The notes beneath the pieces are model-generated. The model did not search any database. It saw only the letters and a program-made list of their open reading frames with translations, and was not told the DNA's origin. DNA of 64,000 nucleotides from Morganella morganii_D (GTDB lineage Bacteria; Pseudomonadota; Gammaproteobacteria; Enterobacterales; Enterobacteriaceae), in contig CP173058.1 of assembly GCA_044772875.1 (NCBI GenBank), positions 2,852,001-2,916,000 of the forward strand, given 5' to 3'. The translations under genes were made by a program, and so were the position numbers. The first letter of the stretch is position 1. Each line of letters starts with the position of its first letter. Below are positions 7,219 to 15,322 of the stretch, in pieces.

Positions 7219-9144
7219 TCAGTAACGCATTGATTGTTCAGAAGGTGTCAGCACATCCGCCGGGCGCTGCCCTTTCAGGAAGTTCTGATAAAAAACATCA
7301 AACGCCAGTACATTCTTCACATAACCCCGGGTTTCAGCGAACGGGATGGTTTCCACGAAAGCAACCGCATCCAGCCGGCCGCCGCTGTTGCTCAGCCAGC
7401 GGGTTACCCGGTTCGGACCTGCATTGTAAGCCGCACTCGCCAGGATCCGGTTCTGACCGAACTGGTTATACACGCCGTTGAGATACGCCGTACCTATCTC
7501 AATATTTTTGCGCGGATTAACCAACTGCGCGGTATTGCTGTAATCCGCAATACCGTTGTCGCGGACAGTCTGGTTTGCCGTTGCCGGCATCAGCTGCATC
7601 AGCCCGGTCGCACCGACCGGTGAACGCGCCTGCGGGTTCCAGGCGCTTTCCTGACGGGCTATCGCCATCGCATAGCTTTTACTGATATTTTTATTCCGCG
7701 TAAATTCATCAAACTCACTCTGCCAGGCCAGCGGGAAGCGCTCTTCCAGATGATCCCACAGCTTGCCGTTGATCGTCGCCTGTACACTCAGATCCGCCCA
7801 GCCCTGTTCCAGCGCATAACGCGCCAGCTGTGCTTTACGGGCCGGGGTCTGACTACCCACCAGATTCAGCCACTCGGTGCGGGCCAGCCCTTCCATCTGC
7901 CAGTACAGCAGCTCACGGACACGCTGAATTTCCGGCAGATTGCTGATGCTGTTATCCGGTTTATCGGCGGCATTAATCATCATGACATACGGCTTACCCA
8001 GGCGCTGTGCTGCCACCATCGGATAGAACCCGCGGCCCTGCGTGATTTTTTCCAGAATAGCATCAGCGGCCTCTTTATTTCCGCCTTTTTCCAGCAACAC
8101 AGCACGCCAGTACTGCCATTCCTCTTTCTTCTGTGCATCTGCCGGTAACCGGGTCAGCCAGCGATCGAGATCACGGTCATCCGCGTTGCTCAGTGCCAGG
8201 CGCACGCGGCGTTCACGCAGGGTGACAGAATCTGTTTCCTGAATCACTTCATCGCGCCAGACGGCCTGTTCCGGAGTGACATCACTCCCCATATACTGCC
8301 ATGCAACGGCATCTTTCAGTTGCTGACGCTCGCTGTCATTCATTTTCTGGGCACGTGCCACACTGTTCAGATCAGCCCGTGCCGCATCCGGTGATTTGCG
8401 GGCATAAGCTGAAAAAGCGGAAATTGTGGCCTGACGCGTAAAATCGGTCGGGCTCAGCTGTGCAAATGTCACCACCGATGCCGGGTTTTTCTGTAAATTT
8501 ATCAGCCCGTTGCTGATGGTCTGATAAGACGCGGGCAGGCGTTTGGCCAGATAACTGACCAGAGAGGAATTACTGTTTTTCAGTGCCAGGCTGATACGTT
8601 CCAGGGTACGTTCCGGTGTCAGTCCGCCGGACTGATCCCAGATATCAAATAACTTATCACAGGAGGACGGCAGAGAATTTCCCGCCAGCCAGATCGACTT
8701 AGCCCCGTCCAGAGCCGCCTGACGGTTTCCGGTCTGCCAGTGGGCATAATAGTAGTCACACTTCGCACTGACCGGTTTCGGTTCAGTGGTGCTGAAGCTG
8801 ATCAGCCCCTGCCAGTCATTGCGTTTGGCCAGTTCACTGATAAATTTATTTTTCAGACTTGCCGCTGACGGCAGGTTCGGATGAGTGTCCGTAAAATTTT
8901 TTATCTGACCGGGTGTCAGCAGGCTCATATCCTGTGTCAGTTCGCGGTATTCCAGATAAGGATAAAGCGGATAGTCCCGCAGTGACGGCATCAGGCGTTC
9001 CACTTCCGCCATATTATTGGCATCCCATGCGGATTTGACATCCTGATAGCGCTGACGCTGCTCACTCAGTGAATCCGCTGACGCCAGTGCTGAAAACATC
9101 AGCATGCTGAGGGCTGCCACGCCCGGCCATATACATTTCCTCAT
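7219..9144 (-). CDS. slt: Soluble lytic murein transglycosylase Slt70
   Basis: Periplasmic enzyme that cleaves peptidoglycan glycan strands with formation of 1,6-anhydromuramic acid. 641 residues: signal peptide (about 1-22), a long alpha-helical U-domain ring, then a C-terminal goose-lysozyme-like catalytic domain with the catalytic Glu in AMAIARQESAWNP, followed by GATGLMQLMPATA and AAYNAGPNRV. The ATG at 9144 gives a standard signal peptide and has AGGAG seven bases before it. In-frame codons up to 9231 would put 29 residues before the signal peptide and are rejected. Confidence 0.96.
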   Translation of the reverse strand: MRKCIWPGVAALSMLMFSALASADSLSEQRQRYQDVKSAWDANNMAEVERLMPSLRDYPLYPYLEYRELTQDMSLLTPGQIKNFTDTHPNLPSAASLKNKFISELAKRNDWQGLISFSTTEPKPVSAKCDYYYAHWQTGNRQAALDGAKSIWLAGNSLPSSCDKLFDIWDQSGGLTPERTLERISLALKNSNSSLVSYLAKRLPASYQTISNGLINLQKNPASVVTFAQLSPTDFTRQATISAFSAYARKSPDAARADLNSVARAQKMNDSERQQLKDAVAWQYMGSDVTPEQAVWRDEVIQETDSVTLRERRVRLALSNADDRDLDRWLTRLPADAQKKEEWQYWRAVLLEKGGNKEAADAILEKITQGRGFYPMVAAQRLGKPYVMMINAADKPDNSISNLPEIQRVRELLYWQMEGLARTEWLNLVGSQTPARKAQLARYALEQGWADLSVQATINGKLWDHLEERFPLAWQSEFDEFTRNKNISKSYAMAIARQESAWNPQARSPVGATGLMQLMPATANQTVRDNGIADYSNTAQLVNPRKNIEIGTAYLNGVYNQFGQNRILASAAYNAGPNRVTRWLSNSGGRLDAVAFVETIPFAETRGYVKNVLAFDVFYQNFLKGQRPADVLTPSEQSMRY

Positions 9145-9397
9145 GATCTGCTCCTGTCTCCTTAATTCCGGTTTATCGGTATAATACCTCAGGCTCTGAC
9201 GCACAGTGTAAGTGCCCTGCTTCGCAGACACAAATCATACCGTGGTGCCGGATAACCAGATACCAAAAATTATATTATTCAGAATATACGTCTGATTATT
9301 CTTATTGTGTATTCCCTTTGCCATAAATGATGATTTACTCAATAAACAGCAGTGATATCATCTGGCATATACATTGTTATTAATATATAATAAAGCC

Positions 9398-9521
9398 AAT
9401 TTTGAAATTATAACGATAACAATTCGGGAAACTAATTGACATTGTAAACGGGTTCCTGAGCGCTACCAACAACTCTATAAGAAGTGAATACATTTCAGAC
9501 GACTCCGGTCGTCTTTTTTTT
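9398..9521 (+). ncRNA. Candidate small RNA in the 590-bp slt-lipoprotein gap
   Basis: Promoter-like TGGCAT (9363-9368), 17 bases, TATAAT (9386-9391), then about 120 bases without a supported ORF. The segment ends in a textbook intrinsic terminator, GACGAC (9498-9503), TCCG loop, GTCGTC (9508-9513) and eight T. The size and the U8 tail are those of Hfq-dependent small RNAs. I do not recognise the sequence as a known family. An alternative is a terminator for unannotated transcription. The flanks (9145-9360 and 9522-9732) are AT-rich and show nothing else. Confidence 0.4.
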
Positions 9522-9732
9522 GCCGGTTTATCTCCGGCTTCTTAGAAACAAATCGTTTTAACTAATTTTATAATTATATTTTTACAACATCTTTATTTTT
9601 CAGATTACAGTCAGAAATCATAAAATATATGATACATATCACTTGCCGTCTTTCTGATTTCCATTAAAAATATTCTCAGATTCTTTTACATCACATCCGG
9701 TTTAATGATAACTATAAAGGACGTAATATATT

Positions 9733-10182
9733 ATGAACAATATGAAAAGCACAATAATCATATCTGTGTTATTTGCTCTGACAGCTTGTGCATCCCGGCA
9801 AGCGCCCTATGAAAAAATCACCCGCCACTATGTCTACCAGCAGGCGGCAGAGGATTCTGACCCTAATTTTCATACGCACATAAATGGTTCCGTTAAACTC
9901 ATGACACCTTTTTTTAAACAGTTCTATGATGCCGGTATAAAAGATAAAACAAACGGAATAACACAGCAGAAATATAAAGAGCGAATTAATTATTTTAGAA
10001 GCAATGAATTTCTGAGCACGATTACCGGCACAACACAGTTTATTTCTCCAAAAATACATACTGAGAAAGTAAATGAAAGTGAGCGTCCGGACCGGCAAAA
10101 AAAGATACTGACCGATAATATTATCGCAGCTTATGAGGCAGGGTACAGCAGCAGGCAAAACACCGATACCGGTTCATTATGA
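9733..10182 (+). CDS. Putative lipoprotein, possibly Exc2-like
   Basis: 149 residues with a lipoprotein signal: hydrophobic ISVLFALTAC, where the lipobox L-T-A-C puts the lipidated cysteine at about residue 19. AAAGGA lies before the ATG. The mature part contains KLMTPFFKQFYDAGIKDK, which reminds me of the Exc2 family of small enterobacterial and plasmid lipoproteins; that link is from memory and unproven. Function is unknown. The gene is AT-rich compared with slt and ends about 130 bp before the left prophage repeat, so it may be older acquired DNA at the same hot spot. Confidence 0.6.
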   Translation: MNNMKSTIIISVLFALTACASRQAPYEKITRHYVYQQAAEDSDPNFHTHINGSVKLMTPFFKQFYDAGIKDKTNGITQQKYKERINYFRSNEFLSTITGTTQFISPKIHTEKVNESERPDRQKKILTDNIIAAYEAGYSSRQNTDTGSL

Positions 10183-10312
10183 TGCGGATCCCGGCACCGG
10201 CATGATCACCGTGAGAATAAATCAGACCGGTGTTAAAATGAGCACTTTGCTGGCCCCGCCGCGCCGGCCGCTGCCGGCAACACTGACACCAGAGTGGCTT
10301 TAACTAAACGTA

Positions 10313-10391
10313 AAACTTAGTCATAATGCCCCACAGATGCCCCATAAACGAAAAAAGGTATACAACATTGGCTCAATACGTTTATTCGATG
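10313..10391. repeat. Left attachment-site repeat (attL)
   Basis: 79 bp identical to 13254-13332. It includes a useless copy of the ettA start (TTGGCTCAATACG). Beyond base 10391 it diverges into GTTGAGCCATGA, which supplies an in-frame stop to the integrase reading frame. The DNA just left of the repeat (10295-10312) still resembles integrase 3' sequence with a one-base shift. Confidence 0.88.
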
Positions 10392-10506
10392 TTGAGCCAT
10401 GATTTAAACAGCCTACACAGTTACGCATACTCTATATAAATCAATAAGTAACCAGCTTTTTTAAAATCACACACCCGCACTTTCGCGCACACTTGCGACA
10501 ACTCTT

Positions 10507-10524
10507 TGCCCCACTGGTGCCCCA
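10507..10524. promoter_or_regulatory. Probable integrase arm-type site
   Basis: TGCCCCAC-N3-TGCCCCA occurs here and inside both attachment repeats (10327-10344 and 13268-13285). Repeated short motifs near attP usually bind the integrase N-terminal domain. Confidence 0.45.
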
Positions 10525-10570
10525 AAGATCAGAGTCGGTCTTGACAGCATTATTCTGTCCCGTTAATTTA

Positions 10571-10590
10571 AACTGTATATTTAACCAGTA
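10571..10590 (+). promoter_or_regulatory. LexA (SOS) box
   Basis: AACTGTATATTTAACCAGTA has the required CTG-N10-CAG spacing with an AT-rich centre. It lies 18 bp before the start of a small ORF and should make it damage-inducible. Confidence 0.7.
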
Positions 10591-10607
10591 AATTAAGAGG
10601 TGATCGC

Positions 10608-10775
10608 ATGCTCCGTATTGCGTGGGGAACCAATGCGTCGATGTCAGTAACCGGCGGGAAAAATGATAAGGACAATAAAAAAATAAAAGAGATAATGCAG
10701 GAGATTTTTGAGGATGGCAGCTGGGTGCCGGAAATGGAAGGTGTCTCTGATGATATAGAATATTCTGATAAGTAA
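10608..10775 (+). CDS. Small SOS-controlled protein, DinI-like C-terminal region
   Basis: 55 residues, MLRIAWGTNASMSVTGGKND to the end DDIEYSDK, with a strong ribosome-binding site (AAGAGGTG) and a LexA box immediately upstream. The middle (KKIKEIMQEIFEDGSWVPE) resembles the last helix of the phage DinI-like family (pattern .I..I.QEMFE.AD.W), proteins that modulate RecA filaments. The N-terminal half of DinI is missing or very divergent, so the family call is tentative. Its position beside the left attachment site is typical of such prophage genes. It is too short to have been called by length alone; the control signals are the main support. Confidence 0.6.
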   Translation: MLRIAWGTNASMSVTGGKNDKDNKKIKEIMQEIFEDGSWVPEMEGVSDDIEYSDK

Positions 10776-10896
10776 GGGGCAAAACAGTATGATATCTTAT
10801 CGATCCGGCGTAAAAACTGGTGAGTGAATAAGTAACTATCCCTGCATGGTTATATTGTGTGTGTCCGTGGAATTTTATATAAAATTAAAGATGATT

Positions 10897-11595
10897 ATGA
10901 GTGACAAAGTAACCATGTCATTAGATGCTAATGAAATAGCTAGCGTATATGATTTTAAATCACCATTAGCTGCGAGCGATTATTTTTCGTTTGAACTAAC
11001 TGGTCAGATACTACCAAACGCTATCCCTGTAGTTGATGAAAGTATAGCTATGTGTATTGGTTATTTGAGCGGATTTTCAGGTGTTTATGATGTTTTCGAT
11101 GCTCATGGTGTATATGTTGGTAAATATGAAATCCCTTTAGAATCACCAATGATTGATCCTTTAGATTTTATTTTAATTGGAGGTTGGTTTTTTAAAAATG
11201 GTTCTAAGCTTGGTCATTTACTTAAGGTTAGCACGGGGTCTATAGTTAAGGCTGGAACTGTAAAGCTTACTGGCTATTTAATTTCACTATTACGAGGTCG
11301 GCTAAAAATAGGACTGTCGCCACGAACATTGAAGTTTTTGCCTCAAGCCGCCGCTCATATGAATGATATAAATAGATACGTTCCAGTTACTATACTTGAA
11401 AGAGCAATAAGGTATGGTAAAAAAGGTGCTGATTTTAAAGCAGTTATTGATAAAAATTTCGTGCGATATGAAATAAAAATGATTAAATACAGGCTAAAGG
11501 ATAAAGGAAAAGGGATTTACGAAAAGCAAGAGTATATACTTGAAGTAATTGTAAATGAAAAAGATTGGATTATTAAACACTTCCTCTATAAATAA
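10897..11595 (+). CDS. Putative polymorphic toxin with C-terminal nuclease-like domain
   Basis: 232 residues from the ATG at 10897 (in-frame ATGs at 10846 and 10891 are possible; none has a strong ribosome-binding site). The N-terminal 85 residues are unrecognised. A hydrophobic stretch (MIDPLDFILIGGWFF and later TVKLTGYLISLL) follows. The last 90 residues have AAAHMNDINRYVPVTILERA then a basic core and YILEVIVNEKDWIIKHFLYK. This order, H-M...R.VPV..L..AI...G then Y.LEV...D..I.HF.Y, is that of a toxin C-terminal domain found at the ends of Rhs, CDI and related polymorphic toxins. Base composition is much more AT-rich than the core genome. It is followed after 11 bp by a probable immunity gene. 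The activity is inferred. Confidence 0.6.
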   Translation: MSDKVTMSLDANEIASVYDFKSPLAASDYFSFELTGQILPNAIPVVDESIAMCIGYLSGFSGVYDVFDAHGVYVGKYEIPLESPMIDPLDFILIGGWFFKNGSKLGHLLKVSTGSIVKAGTVKLTGYLISLLRGRLKIGLSPRTLKFLPQAAAHMNDINRYVPVTILERAIRYGKKGADFKAVIDKNFVRYEIKMIKYRLKDKGKGIYEKQEYILEVIVNEKDWIIKHFLYK

Positions 11596-11606
11596 AATGG
11601 TGACAT

Positions 11607-12035
11607 ATGATTTGTTTAAGTGATAATAGTAAGTCTTTATCTATAAAAGAAAACTCATTTCATCGTAATTTCGAAAAAAAAATAGATCCATATGACTATT
11701 TTGACGTTGATATCTCACTTGTATCTGACAGATTCACAGGTTGCATTAGCAATGTCGAATTTTATGTGCATGAAATAAATGAAATGATTGAGTCATTAAA
11801 GAAAATCATAAAAAATGAAATATCAGAATTTAATTTATCTATAAGTTGTGGTGTTTTTATTATAAAATTTAAAAAACCAGAAGAGTATTCATCATACGAT
11901 GCTTATTTCGAAATGAAACCATCGGATGGATCGTTGTTTGTATTGCAAGGAAAGTTAGATATAACTAATGAATGTATCGTTGAGATTTTAAATGATTTAA
12001 AATATTTCATAGATTCCTATTGTTTTGTTGAGTAA
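11607..12035 (+). CDS. Putative immunity protein of the adjacent toxin
   Basis: 142-residue acidic, soluble protein with no signal peptide (MICLSDNSKSLSIKENSFHR, then alternating strands and helices ending DLKYFIDSYCFVE). GGTGA precedes the ATG, and the gap to the upstream gene is 11 bp, so the two are co-transcribed. Low GC, small size, acidity and its place directly after a toxin-like gene are the usual marks of immunity proteins. I do not recognise the family from sequence. Confidence 0.5.
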   Translation: MICLSDNSKSLSIKENSFHRNFEKKIDPYDYFDVDISLVSDRFTGCISNVEFYVHEINEMIESLKKIIKNEISEFNLSISCGVFIIKFKKPEEYSSYDAYFEMKPSDGSLFVLQGKLDITNECIVEILNDLKYFIDSYCFVE

Positions 12036-12184
12036 ATAAGATTTTGAACGGAAATTTTTTTGTAACCACATTTTGTTTTTTACTGGTAATTTGTTACTAA
12101 AATAATGGTAAACGGCTATTTTCCAGAATTGCCGATGATGCGTCTTGTACGAACGGCTAAAATGATTAGCTCTGAGTAAGCGAC

Positions 12185-12220
12185 AGCCGCGCCGGATATC
12201 CACCAGCGCGGCTTTGTTTT
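12185..12220 (+). terminator. Terminator after the toxin/immunity pair
   Basis: Perfect 8-bp stem AGCCGCGC (12185-12192) with GCGCGGCT (12206-12213) followed by TTGTTTTA. It also falls just after the stop of the opposing tail-fibre remnant and may serve both. The 150 bp before it (12036-12184) show no gene. Confidence 0.55.
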
Positions 12221-12960
12221 ATTTCTCTGAGTCCACGGCCTGCTCTACTGCTTCCTGCGCCTCACGCTCTGCCCGCTCACGTTCCATCTGTTCGGCCGGT
12301 TCACGCTGCTTCACATTCCACACAGAGCCCCATTGTTGTGACATTCGCATCTCTCATATACGGATTCACATAAACATCTCTGCCAGCCGCCGCCCCTAAT
12401 TTATTGGCATCCGCCTTTTTACCCGGCGCATCACTGATCGCTTTCTCATGCGGCACTTTTGTTGTTGATGTGCCAACTGTTGCCGTCAGCTGAACGATGC
12501 CCTTTTCTGTCGTTGTCGCATCTCCTGGTTTTGCTGCCTCTATTGCTTTGGTGGCTTCTTCCTGACTCATAACATCCATTTTCGATTCACCGGGTTCCTG
12601 AACCACTTTTGGTATTTTGCTGATGGCGTCATTCAGAGCTTTCACACTCTCCAGCGTCACCTTCTGCCCGTTCGGCCGTTCAATTTCCACCTGGCCGGTG
12701 TCTGTCATCCACTGCTGCATTGCCTGGAGAAAATAAACGATATAGCCCTGATTTGCTGACATGGTGCGGGCCGCATCTGAAATGGTATCCGGTACCGTGG
12801 CGGCGATAGAGTATTTCGCGCCGCTGAGTGTTACCGGGGCATTGAATGACAATACCAGTTCGGTATCACTGTTTACTGCGCGGATCATCATGCTAACGGG
12901 CGCTGCGCCATTCCCGATGCTGATAAGCTGGCCGGGGGGCCACACCGTGAAGCGGCTCAT
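12219..12960 (-). pseudogene. Phage tail fibre remnant (frameshifted)
   Basis: From ATG 12960 the frame reads MSRFTVWPPGQLISIGNGAA, then SDAARTMSANQGYIVYFLQ and a coiled, Ala/Lys-rich stretch with EKGIVQL, the usual tail-fibre repeat end. The frame runs out near 12301. In the next frame the expected C-terminus continues as QWGSVWNVKQREPAEQMERE to a stop at 12219, so a frameshift or short deletion near 12320-12340 breaks the gene. The N-terminal end is fused to unrelated phage sequence at about 12960. Confidence 0.65.
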
Positions 12961-13144
12961 TAAAACGCCGGTGAATTTCATCTGGGGAAATATCACTGCC
13001 GGCGATCCGTATCTGGTACCAGCCGTCACGGATACGCTGACGCAACTGCGGAAGCTGGAGCAAAAGCACATGAATACCTTCAGCAGCCGTTCTGACACTC
13101 AGATCAAAACGGCGTCCAAATCGTTGCAAATCCCCGTAAAACCC
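12961..13144 (-). pseudogene. Fragment of lambda gpI-like tail assembly protein
   Basis: Minus-strand translation gives GFYGDLQRFGRRFDLSVRTA, then LPQLRQRIRDGWYQIRIAGSDIS. This closely matches the N-terminal region of lambda tail assembly protein I (YGDLQRFGRRIDL..., DGWYQVRIAGRDVS). Only about 60 of more than 200 residues remain. It runs directly into the tail-fibre remnant, so the end of gpI, all of the host-specificity protein J gene and more were lost in one deletion. Confidence 0.65.
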
Positions 13145-13332
13145 ATCCTTTATTGCTTCGCAGATGGGCCATACATCAGCACAAATGATTTTTAGTGTTT
13201 ACGGGAACTGGATGCAGGGCAATAATGAAACTCAGGTGGCTTTACTAAATGAGAAACTTAGTCATAATGCCCCACAGATGCCCCATAAACGAAAAAAGGT
13301 ATACAACATTGGCTCAATACGTTTATTCGATG
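13140..13332 (+). pseudogene. 3' end of a tyrosine integrase gene
   Basis: The plus strand reads NPSFIASQMGHTSAQMIFSV then YGNWMQGNN, the C-terminal motif of lambda-type integrases with the H-x-x motif and the nucleophilic Tyr of SVY. A stop at 13137-13139 and the gpI fragment mark where the rest was deleted. The frame continues through the right repeat into ettA; joined to the sequence after the left repeat it would end in DVEP and a stop. This shows that the attachment site lies inside the integrase 3' end in the circular phage. Confidence 0.75.
13254..13332. repeat. Right attachment-site repeat (attR) overlapping ettA start
   Basis: Identical to 10313-10391 over 79 bp. It carries AAAAAAGG, the TTG start and the first eight codons of the functional ettA. 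Confidence 0.88.
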
Positions 13333-14976
13333 CACCGTGTCGGCAAAATTGTGCCGCCGAAGCGTCATATACTGAAAGATATCTCACTGAGTTTCTTCCC
13401 CGGTGCCAAAATCGGCGTTCTTGGCCTGAATGGTGCCGGTAAGTCAACCCTGCTGCGCATTATGGCAGGTGTGGATACCGAAATTGAAGGTGAAGCACGT
13501 CCGCAGCCCGGCCTGAAAATCGGCTATCTGCCGCAGGAACCGAAACTGAATCCGGAACATACTGTCCGTGACGCCGTTGAGGAAGCTGTTGCTGAAGTGA
13601 AAAATGCCCTGACCCGTCTGGATGAAGTATACGCGCTGTATGCAGACCCGGATGCGGACTTTGACAAACTCGCCAGAGAACAGGGTGAGCTGGAAGCGAT
13701 TATCCAGTCCCATGACGGCCATAATCTGGATAACCAGCTGGAACGTGCGGCAGATGCCCTGCGTTTACCGGCCTGGGATGCCAAAATCGGTAATTTGTCC
13801 GGGGGTGAGCGCCGCCGTGTGGCTATCTGCCGCCTGCTGCTGGAAAAACCGGATATGCTGCTGCTCGATGAACCGACCAACCACCTGGATGCGGAATCTG
13901 TCGCCTGGCTGGAACGCTTCCTGCACGACTACGAGGGCACCGTTGTGGCAATCACCCACGACCGTTACTTCCTCGACAATGTCGCCGGCTGGATCCTCGA
14001 ACTTGACCGCGGTGAAGGTATTCCGTGGGAAGGTAACTACTCCAGCTGGCTGGAACAAAAAGATGCCCGTCTGGCACAGGAAGCTTCTTCTGAAGCTGCC
14101 CGCCGCAAGTCTATCGAGAAAGAGCTGGAGTGGATCCGTCAGAATCCGAAAGGCCGTCAGTCCAAAGGCAAGGCCCGCCTGGCCCGCTTTGAAGAACTGA
14201 ACAGCGTTGAATACCAGAAACGTAACGAGACCAACGAACTCTTTATTCCGCCTGGTCCGCGTCTGGGTGACAAGGTGCTGGAAGTGGAGAACCTGACCAA
14301 ATCCTACGATGGCCGTACCCTGATCGATAACCTGAGTTTCGCCCTGCCGAAAGGGGCGATTGTCGGGATTATCGGCCCGAACGGTGCGGGTAAATCCACT
14401 CTGTTCCGCATGATAAGCGGTAAAGAACAGCCTGATTCCGGCAGCATCACCCTGGGTGATACCGTAACTATCGCGTCAGTTGATCAGTTCCGTGATGCCA
14501 TGGATGATAAAAAAACCGTCTGGGAAGAAGTTTCCGGCGGGCAGGATATCATGCGCATCGGCACCACTGAAATCCCGAGCCGTGCTTATGTCGGACGTTT
14601 TAACTTCAAAGGTGTTGACCAGGGCAAACGTGTCGGCGAATTATCCGGTGGTGAGCGCGGACGTCTGCATCTGGCGAAACTGTTGCAGGTCGGCGGCAAC
14701 ATGCTGCTCCTCGATGAACCGACCAATGACCTGGATATCGAAACCCTGCGCGCACTGGAAAACGCCCTGCTGGAGTTTCCGGGCTGCGCTATGGTCATTT
14801 CCCATGACCGCTGGTTCCTTGACCGTATTGCCACCCATATCATTGATTATCAGGATGAGGGGAAAGTGGAGTTCTTCGAAGGTAACTTCAGTGAATATGA
14901 AGATTACAAGAAACGGACTCTCGGCGAGGCCGCTCTGGAGCCACACCGCATCAAGTACAAACGTATGACCAAATAG
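13309..14976 (+). CDS. ettA: Energy-dependent translational throttle protein EttA (ABC-F)
   Basis: Ribosome-associated ABC-F ATPase that gates entry into elongation according to the ADP/ATP ratio. 555 residues, the E. coli length, if translation starts at TTG 13309 (M-AQYVYSMHRVGK...). Upstream in-frame codons from 13249 belong to the attachment repeat and do not match relatives. Two ABC domains carry Walker A GLNGAGKST and GPNGAGKST, signatures LSGGERRRV and LSGGERGRL, and the linker arm rich in Arg/Lys between them. The native promoter was separated by the prophage insertion, so expression now depends on sequence inside the remnant or read-through. Confidence 0.96.
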   Translation: MAQYVYSMHRVGKIVPPKRHILKDISLSFFPGAKIGVLGLNGAGKSTLLRIMAGVDTEIEGEARPQPGLKIGYLPQEPKLNPEHTVRDAVEEAVAEVKNALTRLDEVYALYADPDADFDKLAREQGELEAIIQSHDGHNLDNQLERAADALRLPAWDAKIGNLSGGERRRVAICRLLLEKPDMLLLDEPTNHLDAESVAWLERFLHDYEGTVVAITHDRYFLDNVAGWILELDRGEGIPWEGNYSSWLEQKDARLAQEASSEAARRKSIEKELEWIRQNPKGRQSKGKARLARFEELNSVEYQKRNETNELFIPPGPRLGDKVLEVENLTKSYDGRTLIDNLSFALPKGAIVGIIGPNGAGKSTLFRMISGKEQPDSGSITLGDTVTIASVDQFRDAMDDKKTVWEEVSGGQDIMRIGTTEIPSRAYVGRFNFKGVDQGKRVGELSGGERGRLHLAKLLQVGGNMLLLDEPTNDLDIETLRALENALLEFPGCAMVISHDRWFLDRIATHIIDYQDEGKVEFFEGNFSEYEDYKKRTLGEAALEPHRIKYKRMTK

Positions 14977-14990
14977 GTGATACAACGGAA

Positions 14991-15025
14991 AATGCCGCGA
15001 GGTGAGGAACCCCGCGGCATTTTTT
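14991..15025 (+). terminator. ettA terminator
   Basis: Stem AATGCCGCG (14991-14999) with CGCGGCATT (15013-15021) followed by five or more T, 14 bp after the stop. The following 297-bp gap to nadR shows only a short hairpin (AGTAAAGG/CCTTTACT at about 15172-15190) and no gene. Confidence 0.85.
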
Positions 15026-15322
15026 GGTTGGATGGATAAAAGAGTGTCTTTTGTTACGGGTATTACATTGAACCTGGTACTTAAGGTACAACCGAAGCTG
15101 ACTTAACACTTCATATTTACCGCTTTCATAACACTAACAACTGACAAACAAATCAATCAGTTAACACCATCAGTAAAGGGATCCTTTACTCTTCATCTTT
15201 CCTCCCTTTGTTGCCCTGAATTCTGCCGGACGCTGTGTGTTGTCCTTGTTCTTTCAGTATAGAAGAGAAAAATAATTTCTCACGGGAATTACCCGATTAA
15301 TTTCCGATTCAGGCAACATTCT

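Larger units (their letters stand above)
10313..13332. mobile_element. Lambdoid prophage remnant inserted at the 5' end of ettA
   Basis: The segment is bounded by identical 79-bp direct repeats (10313-10391 and 13254-13332). Inside are a LexA-controlled small gene, a toxin/immunity-like pair, a degraded tail fibre, a lambda gpI fragment and the 3' end of a tyrosine integrase abutting the right repeat. All head, replication and lysis genes are gone. The repeat contains the ettA ribosome-binding site and first codons, so the host gene was regenerated by insertion. With most of the integrase missing the element cannot excise by itself. Confidence 0.85.

Noticed and set aside
10441..10782. 113-codon minus-strand frame in the prophage remnant
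   Set aside because: Antisense to the LexA-controlled small gene, low-complexity translation and no ribosome-binding site.
13249..13308. Upstream ATG extension of ettA
   Set aside because: These 20 codons lie in the attachment repeat and are absent from the family; TTG 13309 gives the exact 555-residue length.
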